This document shows positions 1 through 8,423 of a stretch of 22,390 nucleotides of DNA, in pieces. The position numbers and the translations under genes are program-made. The stretch spans positions 1 through 22,390 of the forward strand of contig UQFQ01000022.1 in the NCBI GenBank assembly GCA_900540395.1, written 5' to 3'. The notes under the pieces were generated by a model. It had not been told where the DNA came from and made no database searches. It saw nothing but the letters and a program-made list of their open reading frames with translations. How positions within the stretch are numbered: the stretch's first letter is position 1; every line of letters starts with the position of its first letter. This stretch comes from an uncultured Mollicutes bacterium (GTDB lineage: Bacteria; Bacillota_I; Bacilli_A; RFN20; CAG-826).

Positions 1-309
1 ATTGTAGAGGCAGGACTAGCTGATAAATGTGAAGTAGCTGTTTCCTATTCAATTGGAGTAGAAAGTCCAGTAAGCGTTAGCATAGATACTTTTGGCACAG
101 GAAAACTTAGTGATGATGAACTTTTAAAACTTATTAATGAACACTTTGATTTCTCAGTAGGCAACATCATCAAAGAACTTAAATTAAAGGATATCTCTTA
201 TCAAAGGCTCGCAGAATATGGTCACTTTGGTAATGACATTTATCCTTGGGAGAATGCAGATGGAAAAGTCAGTGAGCTCAAGAAGGCTACAGCCAAAGCG
301 TCTACATAA
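1..309 (+). CDS. metK: S-adenosylmethionine synthetase, C-terminal part (5' end outside window)
   Basis: This is the last 102 codons of a gene that begins before the window, open in frame 1 from base 1 and ending at TAA 307-309. The enzyme makes S-adenosylmethionine from methionine and ATP in the cytoplasm. The visible part matches the C-terminal domain of MetK: a start like VEAGLADKCEVAVSYSIGV, then PVSVSIDTFGTG, then the hallmark ending AEYGHFGND followed by PWE. No frameshift is seen. Known pattern: in several Bacillota prophages a phage metK, often beside DNA methyltransferase genes, sits directly upstream of the HNH endonuclease and terminase genes, presumably to feed methylation. The next gene overlaps its 3' end by 50 bases, which supports this copy being part of the phage operon and not a chromosomal flank. 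Family assignment is firm; the phage origin is inferred from context. Confidence 0.9.
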   Translation: MVEAGLADKCEVAVSYSIGVESPVSVSIDTFGTGKLSDDELLKLINEHFDFSVGNIIKELKLKDISYQRLAEYGHFGNDIYPWENADGKVSELKKATAKAST

Positions 310-595
310 CTTCTATAAGTCTGATGTTTGGCACAAGGTGAGGGAAGAGGTTATCTTAAGGGCAAAAGGAAGATGTGAAGTCTGTGGAAAGTCTGGGACG
401 GAGGTCCATCATAAAATACACTTAACGCTTGATAACGTAGACGATCCATCGATTGCTTTAAACTTGGATAACCTTCTCTTGCTTTGTAAAGAATGCCATA
501 ACAAGATGCATGGTCGTTTTAATGGAAAGTTACCAAAATACAAGTGGAATGAAGGTGGTGACTTAGTCGAAGTAAGGGAGGAAGAAAATAGATGA
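260..595 (+). CDS. HNH endonuclease (phage packaging type)
   Basis: Small phage HNH nuclease, 111 residues. The metal-binding fold is complete: C39-x2-C42, EVHH with H50 and H51, the NLDNLLLLC segment with N68, and C76-x2-C79-H80 plus H84. In HK97-like and staphylococcal cos phages the HNH protein encoded next to the terminase works with the terminase to cut the packaging site, and this gene is in the expected place. The frame is open upstream to an ATG at 218, but I prefer ATG 260: GGGAG at 248-252 stands 7 bases before it, whereas 218 has no ribosome binding site and 254 is too close. The gene overlaps the metK end by 50 bases and its own TGA overlaps the next ATG (ATGA). The role in packaging is inferred from family and position. 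Confidence 0.88.
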   Translation: MEKSVSSRRLQPKRLHNFYKSDVWHKVREEVILRAKGRCEVCGKSGTEVHHKIHLTLDNVDDPSIALNLDNLLLLCKECHNKMHGRFNGKLPKYKWNEGGDLVEVREEENR

Positions 596-975
596 AGAAG
601 TTTTTATTTTATTTAGTTCAGTGGACTTGGGGAATCATCCAAAACTTACTAGGATTGATTCTCTTTTTAGTTTTAGCAGGAAGAAACCATAGAGTCTTTC
701 ACGGCGCAGTGATTACTACTTGGAAGCTAGGTAGTTCACTTAGTTTAGGGATGTTTATCTTTACTGCTAGACCATATGATTTAAAACTCATCCAACATGA
801 ATATGGACACACAGTTCAGTCATTAATTCTAGGACCTATTTGGTCATTAGTGATTGGCTTGCCAAGTCTTATCTGGTGCGGATGCTTTAGTAAGTATAGA
901 GAGAAAAATAACATCAGCTACTATTATTTCTGCACTGAAAGCTGGGCTAATAAACTCGGTGAAAAATATAAATGA
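592..975 (+). CDS. small membrane protein with HEYGH motif, putative metalloprotease-like
   Basis: 127-residue protein of a family I recognise only by motif. It has an N-terminal hydrophobic segment at about residues 14-30, a central HEYGH at 69-73 (the HExxH zinc-site pattern) continuing as TVQS, then a second hydrophobic stretch GPIWSLVIGLPSLIW at about 81-95. Residue E116 in the TESWAN segment could be a distal ligand. Similar short proteins with HEYGH-x-QS and a GP-x-LPS segment occur in Bacillota and Bacteroidota genomes without known function. Here it is translationally coupled to the HNH gene (ATGA overlap) and lies just before the candidate packaging site. Zinc binding and peptidase activity are inferred from the motif alone. 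It could be a lysis, host-modification or toxin-associated factor; nothing in the sequence decides. Confidence 0.7.
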   Translation: MKKFLFYLVQWTWGIIQNLLGLILFLVLAGRNHRVFHGAVITTWKLGSSLSLGMFIFTARPYDLKLIQHEYGHTVQSLILGPIWSLVIGLPSLIWCGCFSKYREKNNISYYYFCTESWANKLGEKYK

Positions 976-984
976 TTGATGACT

Positions 985-1080
985 TAACCCTCCCCCAGGT
1001 AGCCTTTAAATTATCCTTGGGGTACCGAGCAAGGGGGACTCACGATGAATACGAGCCAAATATTTTGGAATTCTCGGTTT
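985..1080 (+). other. candidate cos/packaging region, inverted-repeat rich
   Basis: Non-coding stretch after the HEYGH gene with structure unlike the surrounding AT-rich genes. CCCCCAGG (992-999) can pair with CCTTGGGG (1015-1022) with one mismatch, and a further GGGGG lies at 1033-1037. ACCGAG (1024-1029) is exactly complementary to CTCGGT (1073-1078) and encloses a nested hairpin CCAAA/TTTGG (1056-1060 and 1064-1068). In cos phages of Bacillota the site cut by the terminase commonly lies just after the HNH gene and before terS, often as a C-run/G-run inverted repeat. Here the HNH gene is close upstream, but terS is more than 9 kb away because accessory genes lie between. An RNA leader structure for the next gene is an alternative. 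Confidence 0.45.
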
Positions 1081-1134
1081 TTCAAAATGATATATGGGTT
1101 TTGCAAGGTTTTTATATTGAAAGGAGGTGATTTA

Positions 1135-2052
1135 ATGGAGCTAAATCTTAGTAAATTTAAAAATAAAGAGATATTGGTTAGGAAGATACTGGCTGGTTTT
1201 ATAGAAAAGCTTTTTAATTATCTTGGATACAACTTAAATCACGACAGAGTGAAAAAAGTTTTATACGGTGAAGATTCATTTAACAGCAATACTGAAGAAA
1301 GAATAAAAAGAGCTTATGATGGGTTGATTTACCTTCTTACAAACTCTAAAAATCCTTTAACAAACAAGATTTTAAATACATTTTTCTATATCTTTTTTAA
1401 TAAAGAAATTGATTCAAACGTTGCTTTAAGAATAGTTACTAAATTCTTTGAATATATAGATAAACCAGTAATTGAATCATCTGTGGATTTTCACATTGAT
1501 GTATTTAATGAAATTGATTGTGCAAATGAAGAAGATAGATTAATCATTTCTTTGATTATGTTTAATTACTTTTTAGTAAAAAATGACATACCAGCTACTC
1601 AGTTTTTATCTAGCGATTTGAAATCTTATTCTGAACTAAAAGAAGAATATATGAAAGGTGATAAGTTGCCTTTATATCAATTTTTCTTAGAACTAGTTAA
1701 TAACGAGAAAGTACAAGATAAAACTTATTATCAGAATTTGAAAGTGTTGACCTTAAAAGACATTTATAAGGTTCTAAAAGACGATGAAGAGTTTATTAAG
1801 AAAAAATACTCTATTAAGCATTTATCAGTATTTGGCTCATTTGCCAAACAGATTAATAGAATTGATTCTGATATCGATCTACTTATTTCCTTTTCTTTAG
1901 ATTTGACAAGCAATGAAAAGAGAGAACTAGTAGGTCAAATTAAAAGTCGTTATTTTAATAAATTCAATCGATTTATAGATATAAGTGAAATTAGTGAATA
2001 TCTAGATGATGAATTTGTTAGAAAAATACCTTATGTGAAAAAAATATTTTAA
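1135..2052 (+). CDS. degenerate Fic-like domain fused to MNT-type nucleotidyltransferase
   Basis: 305 residues. The C-terminal third is a minimal nucleotidyltransferase: G234-S235, then IDSDIDLL with D246 and D248 as the metal pair and D282 in RFIDIS as the likely third carboxylate. The N-terminal two thirds (about 55-190) are all-helical and follow the Fic layout. A segment like NHDRVKKVLYGE is followed by FHIDVFNEID at 119-128 and then a stretch like LIISLIMFNYFLVKNDIP, which matches the helix after the Fic active site. The catalytic HPFx(D/E)GNGR is missing; IDCANEEDR (127-135) stands in its place. I chose ATG 1135 because AAAGGAGGTGA ends 4 bases before it; the frame is open to 1045, but that would run into the packaging-like repeat. 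It lies 17 bases upstream of the RHS gene, so the two are probably one operon. The NTase is confident; the pseudo-Fic reading is inference. Confidence 0.75.
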   Translation: MELNLSKFKNKEILVRKILAGFIEKLFNYLGYNLNHDRVKKVLYGEDSFNSNTEERIKRAYDGLIYLLTNSKNPLTNKILNTFFYIFFNKEIDSNVALRIVTKFFEYIDKPVIESSVDFHIDVFNEIDCANEEDRLIISLIMFNYFLVKNDIPATQFLSSDLKSYSELKEEYMKGDKLPLYQFFLELVNNEKVQDKTYYQNLKVLTLKDIYKVLKDDEEFIKKKYSIKHLSVFGSFAKQINRIDSDIDLLISFSLDLTSNEKRELVGQIKSRYFNKFNRFIDISEISEYLDDEFVRKIPYVKKIF

Positions 2053-2069
2053 ATAGGAGGATTTTTTAT

Positions 2070-5000
2070 ATGAACAAAGGTTTAAAAAAATATACAAAAC
2101 AAGTTAGTTTAACAGTTGGTAATGCTGCTCAAACTAGTATTAATGTAAATAAGGATGATGCTAATTTACATATCTCATTACCATTAATTACGACAGTGGG
2201 ATTATGCCCTATTGAAACAAGTTTGACTTTCAATTTACAAGATAAAAATGAAATCGAGTTATTTGGTAAAGGTTTTAAGCTAAACTTCTTCAATAAAATT
2301 ACTATGAGCGGGACCACAATTGACGTTAAAAATAGTGATGGTTCAATTGATGCTTATAGAAGTTCTCATAGTTACAAAAACAAAGAAACAGGCCTAGAAG
2401 TTAAAAAGATCAAAGATGATAATTACGGCGCTTATCATTATGAGATGAAAGATAAGTATGAGAATGTCACAGAGTTTAATAAAAACCAAGATTATCCTAA
2501 AACAATCACATATAAAAATGGCGATAAATTAACTGCAGATTTTGTTGCCTCAATTAAATACATTAAAAACAATAAAGGCGATGAAGTAAGATTTAGCAAG
2601 AATGGAAATGTCAATATTACAAAAGTCGAATACTATCATGATAATTCTTTGGTTAATGCTGTCGATATTGCTTATGATTCCAATAATTATATTTCTAAAC
2701 TTACTTATAAGAATGGAAGCTCGGTTGTTGCTACTACATCGTTAGTTTTTGATAATGACAACATCACTGTTATTGATGATTTAAGTGGCTACAGGATTAA
2801 ATATTCTTTATCTACTGGTAGAGTTATCTCTTTTGTGGATGGCTTCGATACTGATTTTACAAATGGCCATGAGTCTAAGATTGAATATTTCGATGGCTAT
2901 TCAGTTTTGACTAATTATAAAGGTGAAAAGTCATATTGTTTCTTTGACAGCGATAATTTGCCTTCGTTTGAAATGGATGAGGACAACAATATCGTCGAAA
3001 CCGAATTTGATAAAGAAACCAAAACTTTAAAATCTAATAGCGGCTCTATTTCTTTTAATAGTTTAGAAAACTTATTTGGTTCGACTGACATATCATCTTT
3101 TGTAAACAATGGATTAACTGTCACTAAAGTAAATCAAAGTGATAAAAAATTCAGCAAAATTTTAGATGATAGTGTATATAAAGTTTCAGGTACTGGTACA
3201 TTAACTAAAGAAATCGAATTCAATGGTTTAGCTAGTGATAATACTTTAGCCATTTTATTTGGAAAACAATTAACTCCTGCCACTAGTGATTCTTATGTTG
3301 AGGCAACTTTATCGGCTGGTGGAAGTGATACAGATAAGTTTGATAAAAAAGTAATTGATAATCAATTTGAATTAATAACTTTGGGAACTTCAACCGAGAC
3401 AAGTTTCGATAAGATTACTTTAACTATTAAACTTGTAGGAAATGCCGAAATTGAAATTGGCGGAGTCAAAGTAGCTAATAAGGAATTTGCTTCATTCTAC
3501 AACTATGATGAAAGCGGTAATGCTACTGAAATGGGTGGTGGAAGTAAAACCACTAATATGAATTATGGCAGTAATAATTTACCATCCTCATCTATAGGTG
3601 TTGATTCAACATATTTTGATTATGAATATGATGACTATGGAAATTTGATTAAAGCTAAAACTGCTTATGGAGCAAAAATTGAAAATACTTATCACTCGAC
3701 TTATAAATCAAATCTTGTTTCAAATAAAGTCACTAGTAAAGATGGCAGCAAAATCTTAGAAACAAAAAAGACATATACAAGTGATGGTAGATTTGTTGCT
3801 TCATCTGCTGATGAATTAGGCAATGTTACCAAATATGATGAATATGATGCTTTTGGTAAAATCAAAAAAGTAACCAATGCTTTAGGAACAGTATCGAAGT
3901 TCATTTACAATTCCGACAGTACTTTAAGCAAAATCTTCTTAGAAAGCGGTTCGGATTCTGTAAGTGTATCTTATGCTTATGATACTAAGAAAAGATTATC
4001 TAAAGTTACTCTTGAAAATGGCTCAGTTTATGATTTTGTTTATGATTCATTTAATAACATTAAAGAGATTAAGCTAAATGGAATTTTAGTATTTGCATAT
4101 GAGTATGACTTAACTACAGGCGATTTAGTTAAACAAACATACGGAGCAAACAGTGATGCTTTCTTATTCGATTATAATGAAGATGGTTTAATTTCAGCTA
4201 TTTACTATCAACCTAAAGGCGGAACTAAGAATTTAAAATTTAAGTATTTCTATAATGCAGATAAGCAATTATCTAAAGTAGAAGATGCCAATGGTAATCT
4301 TTTAAATGAATATAAATATGATGAAAACAATAGAGTTGAAAGTATTAAAACTGATAACTCTGAAGTTAAAAATACTTACGATAACTTAGGTAATGTTGTA
4401 ACAAAAGCTATTAAAGTCGATAATCAAAGAGTATATACATCTTATGATACTGTAAGCAGATCTAAAGGTTCTCACCCAGGTTCAATTTACGAACCATTTA
4501 ATAGACTTGATGCGTACATTGGCATGTTTGAAAAAGATGGTGTTCTTACATATCAACATGGTAATGAGGGTATTCTTCCTTTTATTAATCATGATTATGA
4601 GCATCCAAAAGAAAATTTAAGTGTAACAAAAGATGGCATTATACCTTGCGTTAAAATAAATTCATCTAATAGATTAAGCTATGCTTTAACTAATAAGAGT
4701 TATTATAATGCTCCTTGCGGTCACATCAGTTTTTGGTTCAAATCTGATACAACATCTTCAACATCTACTAAGAAGTACTTATTTAGTTTGCATACTTCTT
4801 TTGTTGGCAATCATATCACTTTAGGTAATAATATTTTATGGCCTGACTTTATAGGTGTTTATTTAAAATATAAGCGTATTTATCTTGAAGTAATTGACGG
4901 GAACGGAAAACATTATGATTTAATTACGTCCGATTATGAAATTGACTTATCTAAATGGAATTTTGTTTCACTTAATTTTATGAATAGATATGATGGTCAA

Positions 5001-7589
5001 GGTTATGCTGATGTTTGTGAGTATGCCTTAGTTGTTAACGCACATAGACAAACTTACAAAAAACAAGATCCTAGACTTTATGTTGATTGTGACCCTAATC
5101 CAGTAATGAATATAGGTCATAAGTTTGATGGTCGTAATTCATCAAATGATTTCTCTGGAAAAATAACTGGACTTTTAATAGGCAGAAGAACATATTTATC
5201 AAATGATACAATTACTAAATTTTATCGACTTACTAAGGATTATATTATTGATAATCAATTAGTTGATGGAACTGCAAAAACTGTTGATTTTAGTCAAACT
5301 AATTTATTTACTATTAACCAAAATATTCTTAACATGTTTGACATTTATCCTCTTCAAAACAATGTTGTTTCGTTAAATGGTAAGCGTCCTATTAAATTTA
5401 ATATTAGAAAATTATCAAGTTTAGATAAGGATAGAACTTTTAACTTTAACCCAGTTAATAAAAAGTATTGTTATGTAGCTGATGGTCAAGAATTAATTTA
5501 TGATTTTAATATTGCTGATACCGGAACAATTGTGATGAGAGCTTATACGGATGTAACTGAGGACATTCAATATTTCCTTGATGGTCTTGATGAAAATAAT
5601 AAATCTATTAAACTTTTTAGAGATGCTAACGATTATATATATCTATCAATTGCAGGCGCTTTAAAAAATACTTGGTTGAAGTTTACTAATGACAAATGGC
5701 ATACAATTGCTTTGTCTTTTAAAGAGTCTATTTCATCTTCATCACAAGGAACAACCAGGAATATAGATGTTCGAGTAATGGTTGATAATAATACTTGGAA
5801 CTCAACTGTTACTACAAGTTCAAGTTATAAAAATATTAAATTTTTAATTGGTAGATCCTATAGGGTAACTGAGGCATCTTCTAATTTTGGTTCTTATGAA
5901 ACTTGTTATCCATTATGGGGGCAAATTGAGATGATAGCTACTAGACCTGCATATTGTGAGCTTTCAACTTTAAATACCTTGAGAAGTGAACTAGAAGGCT
6001 TAACTAAAGTTTCAGAATTCGATGATTTTGGAATGCTTAAGAAAGTTGATGTTCACACATGTGGTAAATCAATCTTATCTAATACTTATGATTACAAGAA
6101 AAGAAGCGGTAGTTCAAAATACATTTCTAAGCAAGTAAGTAAAGAAACAATTAAATGCGGATCTAATACGATTACTAGAAGTTATGAAAGTAATGCATTA
6201 GGCAATATTACTAAAATTACTGATAGTATATTTGGAAATCATACCTATAAATACGATTATCGTGGTTTCTTAACTGAGGCTGATGGAGAGACATACGCTT
6301 ATGACGAAAATGGTAATATCGTTAAAAAAGGCAATTTATTAGCGACTTATGATTTAGTAATAAAAGATAGATTGGTTGCCTTCAACGGTGTAAAAATCGA
6401 ATATGATTCTGCTAATCCATTGAATCCTAAAATTTACGGCTCTAATAACTACAAATTTGAAGGAAGAAGATTAGTAAGATGGACCTATGGTGGCGGTTAC
6501 TACGATTATGTGTATAACGATCAAGGTCTAAGAATTCAAAAAAGAGATTATAGGGGAGTTACTTGGAACTATACATATGATGGCGACAAGTTAATTCGTG
6601 AAACTTCAATTAATGGTACTTTAGATTTCTTGTACGATGAAAATGGTAGTTTATATGGGTTTGTAAAAGATAATACTGATAAATACCTCTACATTCGTGA
6701 TTCTTTACAAAATATTTTAGGAATTGCAGACATTTCGGGCAAAATTGTGGTAAAATACAAATACGATGCTTGGGGTGCTGTAAGCATTGTGCAAGATACT
6801 TCCTCAAGTATTGGAAGCTTAAATCCATTTAGATATAAAGGATACTATTATGATGGTGAGTCTGGAATGTATTATTGCAAGACTCGTTATTATGTTCCTT
6901 TATGGGGTAGATGGCTAAATGCTGATAGTCCTTATAATTTATCTTTAGATGAATTTAATGGAGCAAACTATTACAGCTATTGTGGAAATAATCCTATTAT
7001 AGGCATTGATAAATTAGGCAAATGGCTCTTGTTTGCTTGTTTAGGTGCTTTAGTTGGTGGAATTATTAATGGCGTATCTTCCATAGTGACATCACTTGCA
7101 ACTGAAGGAAAGGTAGATTGGAAAGATGCAACTAGCAGTTTTGTTGGTGGTGCCGTATCTGGATTTATAATAGGTGCTACAGGTGGAACCGCTGTTGCTG
7201 CCGCGGGTTATGCGTCTGCAGCTGCTGAATCACTTACAGGCGAAATATGGGATTATGCTAGTGGTGAGAAAGAGTTAAGTGGAGAAAATATTTTGAAATC
7301 TTTGGGCAATATCGCTTATGATACAGCTATAAACGGTACTATAAATGTTATTACCGATAAAGTTATATCAGCAAAATTTCCAAGTCTTAAAACCAATTCA
7401 GGTTGGTTTAAACCTAAAAAAGTAAAAAGCTTTTTCACAAAGTCATATGGCAAAAAAATCATAAAGGGAGCTATGGCAAGTGCAGGAATTGGAGCTGCAA
7501 TTGATATAGGCAGTTATTATTTAGGTAAGATTGTTGAAGAATTTTGTGATAACTCTAATCAACGAAATGTTGCAAGAATATTTGGCTAA
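2070..7589 (+). CDS. RHS-repeat protein with two LamG-like insertions, polymorphic-toxin-like
   Basis: 1839 residues, by far the largest gene. It has no evident signal peptide. Residues about 1-470 are beta-rich RHS-associated sequence. YD-type repeats run at about 480-800 (YDSFNNIKEI, YDENNRVESI types) and again at 1310-1630. Between them lie two concanavalin/LamG-like regions, about 830-1060 (HISFWFKSD, WNFVSLNFMN) and 1110-1307 (WHTIALSF). The conserved RHS core end starts with NPFRYKGYYY at 1585 and ends at GIDKLGKW (1645-1652). After it comes a 187-residue variable tip with hydrophobic Gly/Ala segments at about 1653-1677, 1686-1718 and 1797-1819. RHS proteins form a shell that encloses a C-terminal toxin. 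No nuclease or deaminase motif is visible in this tip. GGAGG precedes the ATG. It lies between the NTase and a two-TM gene, inside a phage packaging region. Confidence 0.88.
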   Translation: MNKGLKKYTKQVSLTVGNAAQTSINVNKDDANLHISLPLITTVGLCPIETSLTFNLQDKNEIELFGKGFKLNFFNKITMSGTTIDVKNSDGSIDAYRSSHSYKNKETGLEVKKIKDDNYGAYHYEMKDKYENVTEFNKNQDYPKTITYKNGDKLTADFVASIKYIKNNKGDEVRFSKNGNVNITKVEYYHDNSLVNAVDIAYDSNNYISKLTYKNGSSVVATTSLVFDNDNITVIDDLSGYRIKYSLSTGRVISFVDGFDTDFTNGHESKIEYFDGYSVLTNYKGEKSYCFFDSDNLPSFEMDEDNNIVETEFDKETKTLKSNSGSISFNSLENLFGSTDISSFVNNGLTVTKVNQSDKKFSKILDDSVYKVSGTGTLTKEIEFNGLASDNTLAILFGKQLTPATSDSYVEATLSAGGSDTDKFDKKVIDNQFELITLGTSTETSFDKITLTIKLVGNAEIEIGGVKVANKEFASFYNYDESGNATEMGGGSKTTNMNYGSNNLPSSSIGVDSTYFDYEYDDYGNLIKAKTAYGAKIENTYHSTYKSNLVSNKVTSKDGSKILETKKTYTSDGRFVASSADELGNVTKYDEYDAFGKIKKVTNALGTVSKFIYNSDSTLSKIFLESGSDSVSVSYAYDTKKRLSKVTLENGSVYDFVYDSFNNIKEIKLNGILVFAYEYDLTTGDLVKQTYGANSDAFLFDYNEDGLISAIYYQPKGGTKNLKFKYFYNADKQLSKVEDANGNLLNEYKYDENNRVESIKTDNSEVKNTYDNLGNVVTKAIKVDNQRVYTSYDTVSRSKGSHPGSIYEPFNRLDAYIGMFEKDGVLTYQHGNEGILPFINHDYEHPKENLSVTKDGIIPCVKINSSNRLSYALTNKSYYNAPCGHISFWFKSDTTSSTSTKKYLFSLHTSFVGNHITLGNNILWPDFIGVYLKYKRIYLEVIDGNGKHYDLITSDYEIDLSKWNFVSLNFMNRYDGQGYADVCEYALVVNAHRQTYKKQDPRLYVDCDPNPVMNIGHKFDGRNSSNDFSGKITGLLIGRRTYLSNDTITKFYRLTKDYIIDNQLVDGTAKTVDFSQTNLFTINQNILNMFDIYPLQNNVVSLNGKRPIKFNIRKLSSLDKDRTFNFNPVNKKYCYVADGQELIYDFNIADTGTIVMRAYTDVTEDIQYFLDGLDENNKSIKLFRDANDYIYLSIAGALKNTWLKFTNDKWHTIALSFKESISSSSQGTTRNIDVRVMVDNNTWNSTVTTSSSYKNIKFLIGRSYRVTEASSNFGSYETCYPLWGQIEMIATRPAYCELSTLNTLRSELEGLTKVSEFDDFGMLKKVDVHTCGKSILSNTYDYKKRSGSSKYISKQVSKETIKCGSNTITRSYESNALGNITKITDSIFGNHTYKYDYRGFLTEADGETYAYDENGNIVKKGNLLATYDLVIKDRLVAFNGVKIEYDSANPLNPKIYGSNNYKFEGRRLVRWTYGGGYYDYVYNDQGLRIQKRDYRGVTWNYTYDGDKLIRETSINGTLDFLYDENGSLYGFVKDNTDKYLYIRDSLQNILGIADISGKIVVKYKYDAWGAVSIVQDTSSSIGSLNPFRYKGYYYDGESGMYYCKTRYYVPLWGRWLNADSPYNLSLDEFNGANYYSYCGNNPIIGIDKLGKWLLFACLGALVGGIINGVSSIVTSLATEGKVDWKDATSSFVGGAVSGFIIGATGGTAVAAAGYASAAAESLTGEIWDYASGEKELSGENILKSLGNIAYDTAINGTINVITDKVISAKFPSLKTNSGWFKPKKVKSFFTKSYGKKIIKGAMASAGIGAAIDIGSYYLGKIVEEFCDNSNQRNVARIFG

Positions 7590-7618
7590 AAAATAGATTG
7601 TGAGTGTGGGGTGATGAA

Positions 7619-8353
7619 ATGAGCAGAATGGCAAAAATATTGACGGGCATTATAGCTACTATTGTTTTATTTTTCGTCTTATTTATTTGTGTATTATTCA
7701 TTTCAATCATCCCTACATTTTATTTAGAATCAACGATTCTAGAAATAGTATGCTTTTTTGTTATCCTTATTCCACTAAATCTCATTTCAATTGTCTTTGT
7801 TAACTATATAGGCAAGACAATTATTCGAAGATATAAAACTGATTTAAAAATTAAACAAATAAGCATTTTACTGGTACCATATGAAAATATTAATCGATTG
7901 CAATCTTATGACGATATAAGTGTATATTTTATAAATAGGCATCATTTAAAAACAGTTTCTGAAATTCCTATGGAAACAATTGATCTTGATGAATGTAAAT
8001 TAAAAAGGAAGAATAATAATGCATTCATCAAGAAAAAATTTAAGAAGGCTAACGAAATAATTTCTTCAAAAAAGCATTGGATATATCAAGTTAACCTATT
8101 TAAATTTAATGTAGATGGTGAGGATAATATTGATAGAATTCGCAATTTAATTGTTGATTTAAATAATGATAGATTATACGAAATTGGAAAAATTAACTTT
8201 GGTTATAATGAAAAGACTGAAGAACTTATATTAAGAAATTATGATTGTGATGGTAAATCTGATGTAAGTTCTTTTTTCAGGTATATAAGGCTTTTAAAAC
8301 TATTTTGTAAAGCGTATAAAATCAATTATAAATTTTTAATAAAGCAATTATAA
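7619..8353 (+). CDS. two-TM membrane protein, candidate immunity partner of the RHS protein
   Basis: 244 residues, family not recognised. Two strong transmembrane segments lie at about 6-32 and 40-64, followed by a soluble, Lys/Asn/Ile-rich domain of about 180 residues with no motif I can name. The frame is open from a GTG at 7604, but ATG 7619 is preferred because GGGGTG at 7607-7612 is well spaced for it. It follows the RHS stop by 29 bases, the usual place for the immunity gene of a polymorphic toxin. A membrane immunity protein would fit a toxin tip that is hydrophobic and perhaps membrane-acting. This function is inferred from position and topology only; it could also be a membrane anchor or an unrelated cargo protein. 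Its base composition looks even more AT-rich than that of the phage late genes. Confidence 0.65.
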   Translation: MSRMAKILTGIIATIVLFFVLFICVLFISIIPTFYLESTILEIVCFFVILIPLNLISIVFVNYIGKTIIRRYKTDLKIKQISILLVPYENINRLQSYDDISVYFINRHHLKTVSEIPMETIDLDECKLKRKNNNAFIKKKFKKANEIISSKKHWIYQVNLFKFNVDGEDNIDRIRNLIVDLNNDRLYEIGKINFGYNEKTEELILRNYDCDGKSDVSSFFRYIRLLKLFCKAYKINYKFLIKQL

Positions 8354-8423
8354 ACAATATATTTAACTTGCTATTTCTTGCTCTTTGAGTGATGTATATA
8401 TGTGACCAAAGGAGGTCATGGAT

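Noticed and set aside
1065..1096. Promoter for the RHS operon (TTGGAA with a TATATG box)
   Set aside because: The spacing is about 20 bases and the hexamers fit poorly; in this AT-rich stretch such matches are expected by chance.
1045..1134. 30-residue N-terminal extension of the nucleotidyltransferase frame
   Set aside because: The ATG at 1045 has no well-spaced ribosome binding site and lies in the repeat-rich region, whereas ATG 1135 has a near-perfect one; the extension has no domain-like sequence.
7426..7440. AAAAAGCTTTTT palindrome in the RHS 3' part as a terminator
   Set aside because: It lies well inside the coding frame, the stem is pure A-T apart from one GC pair, and no T-run follows the hairpin.
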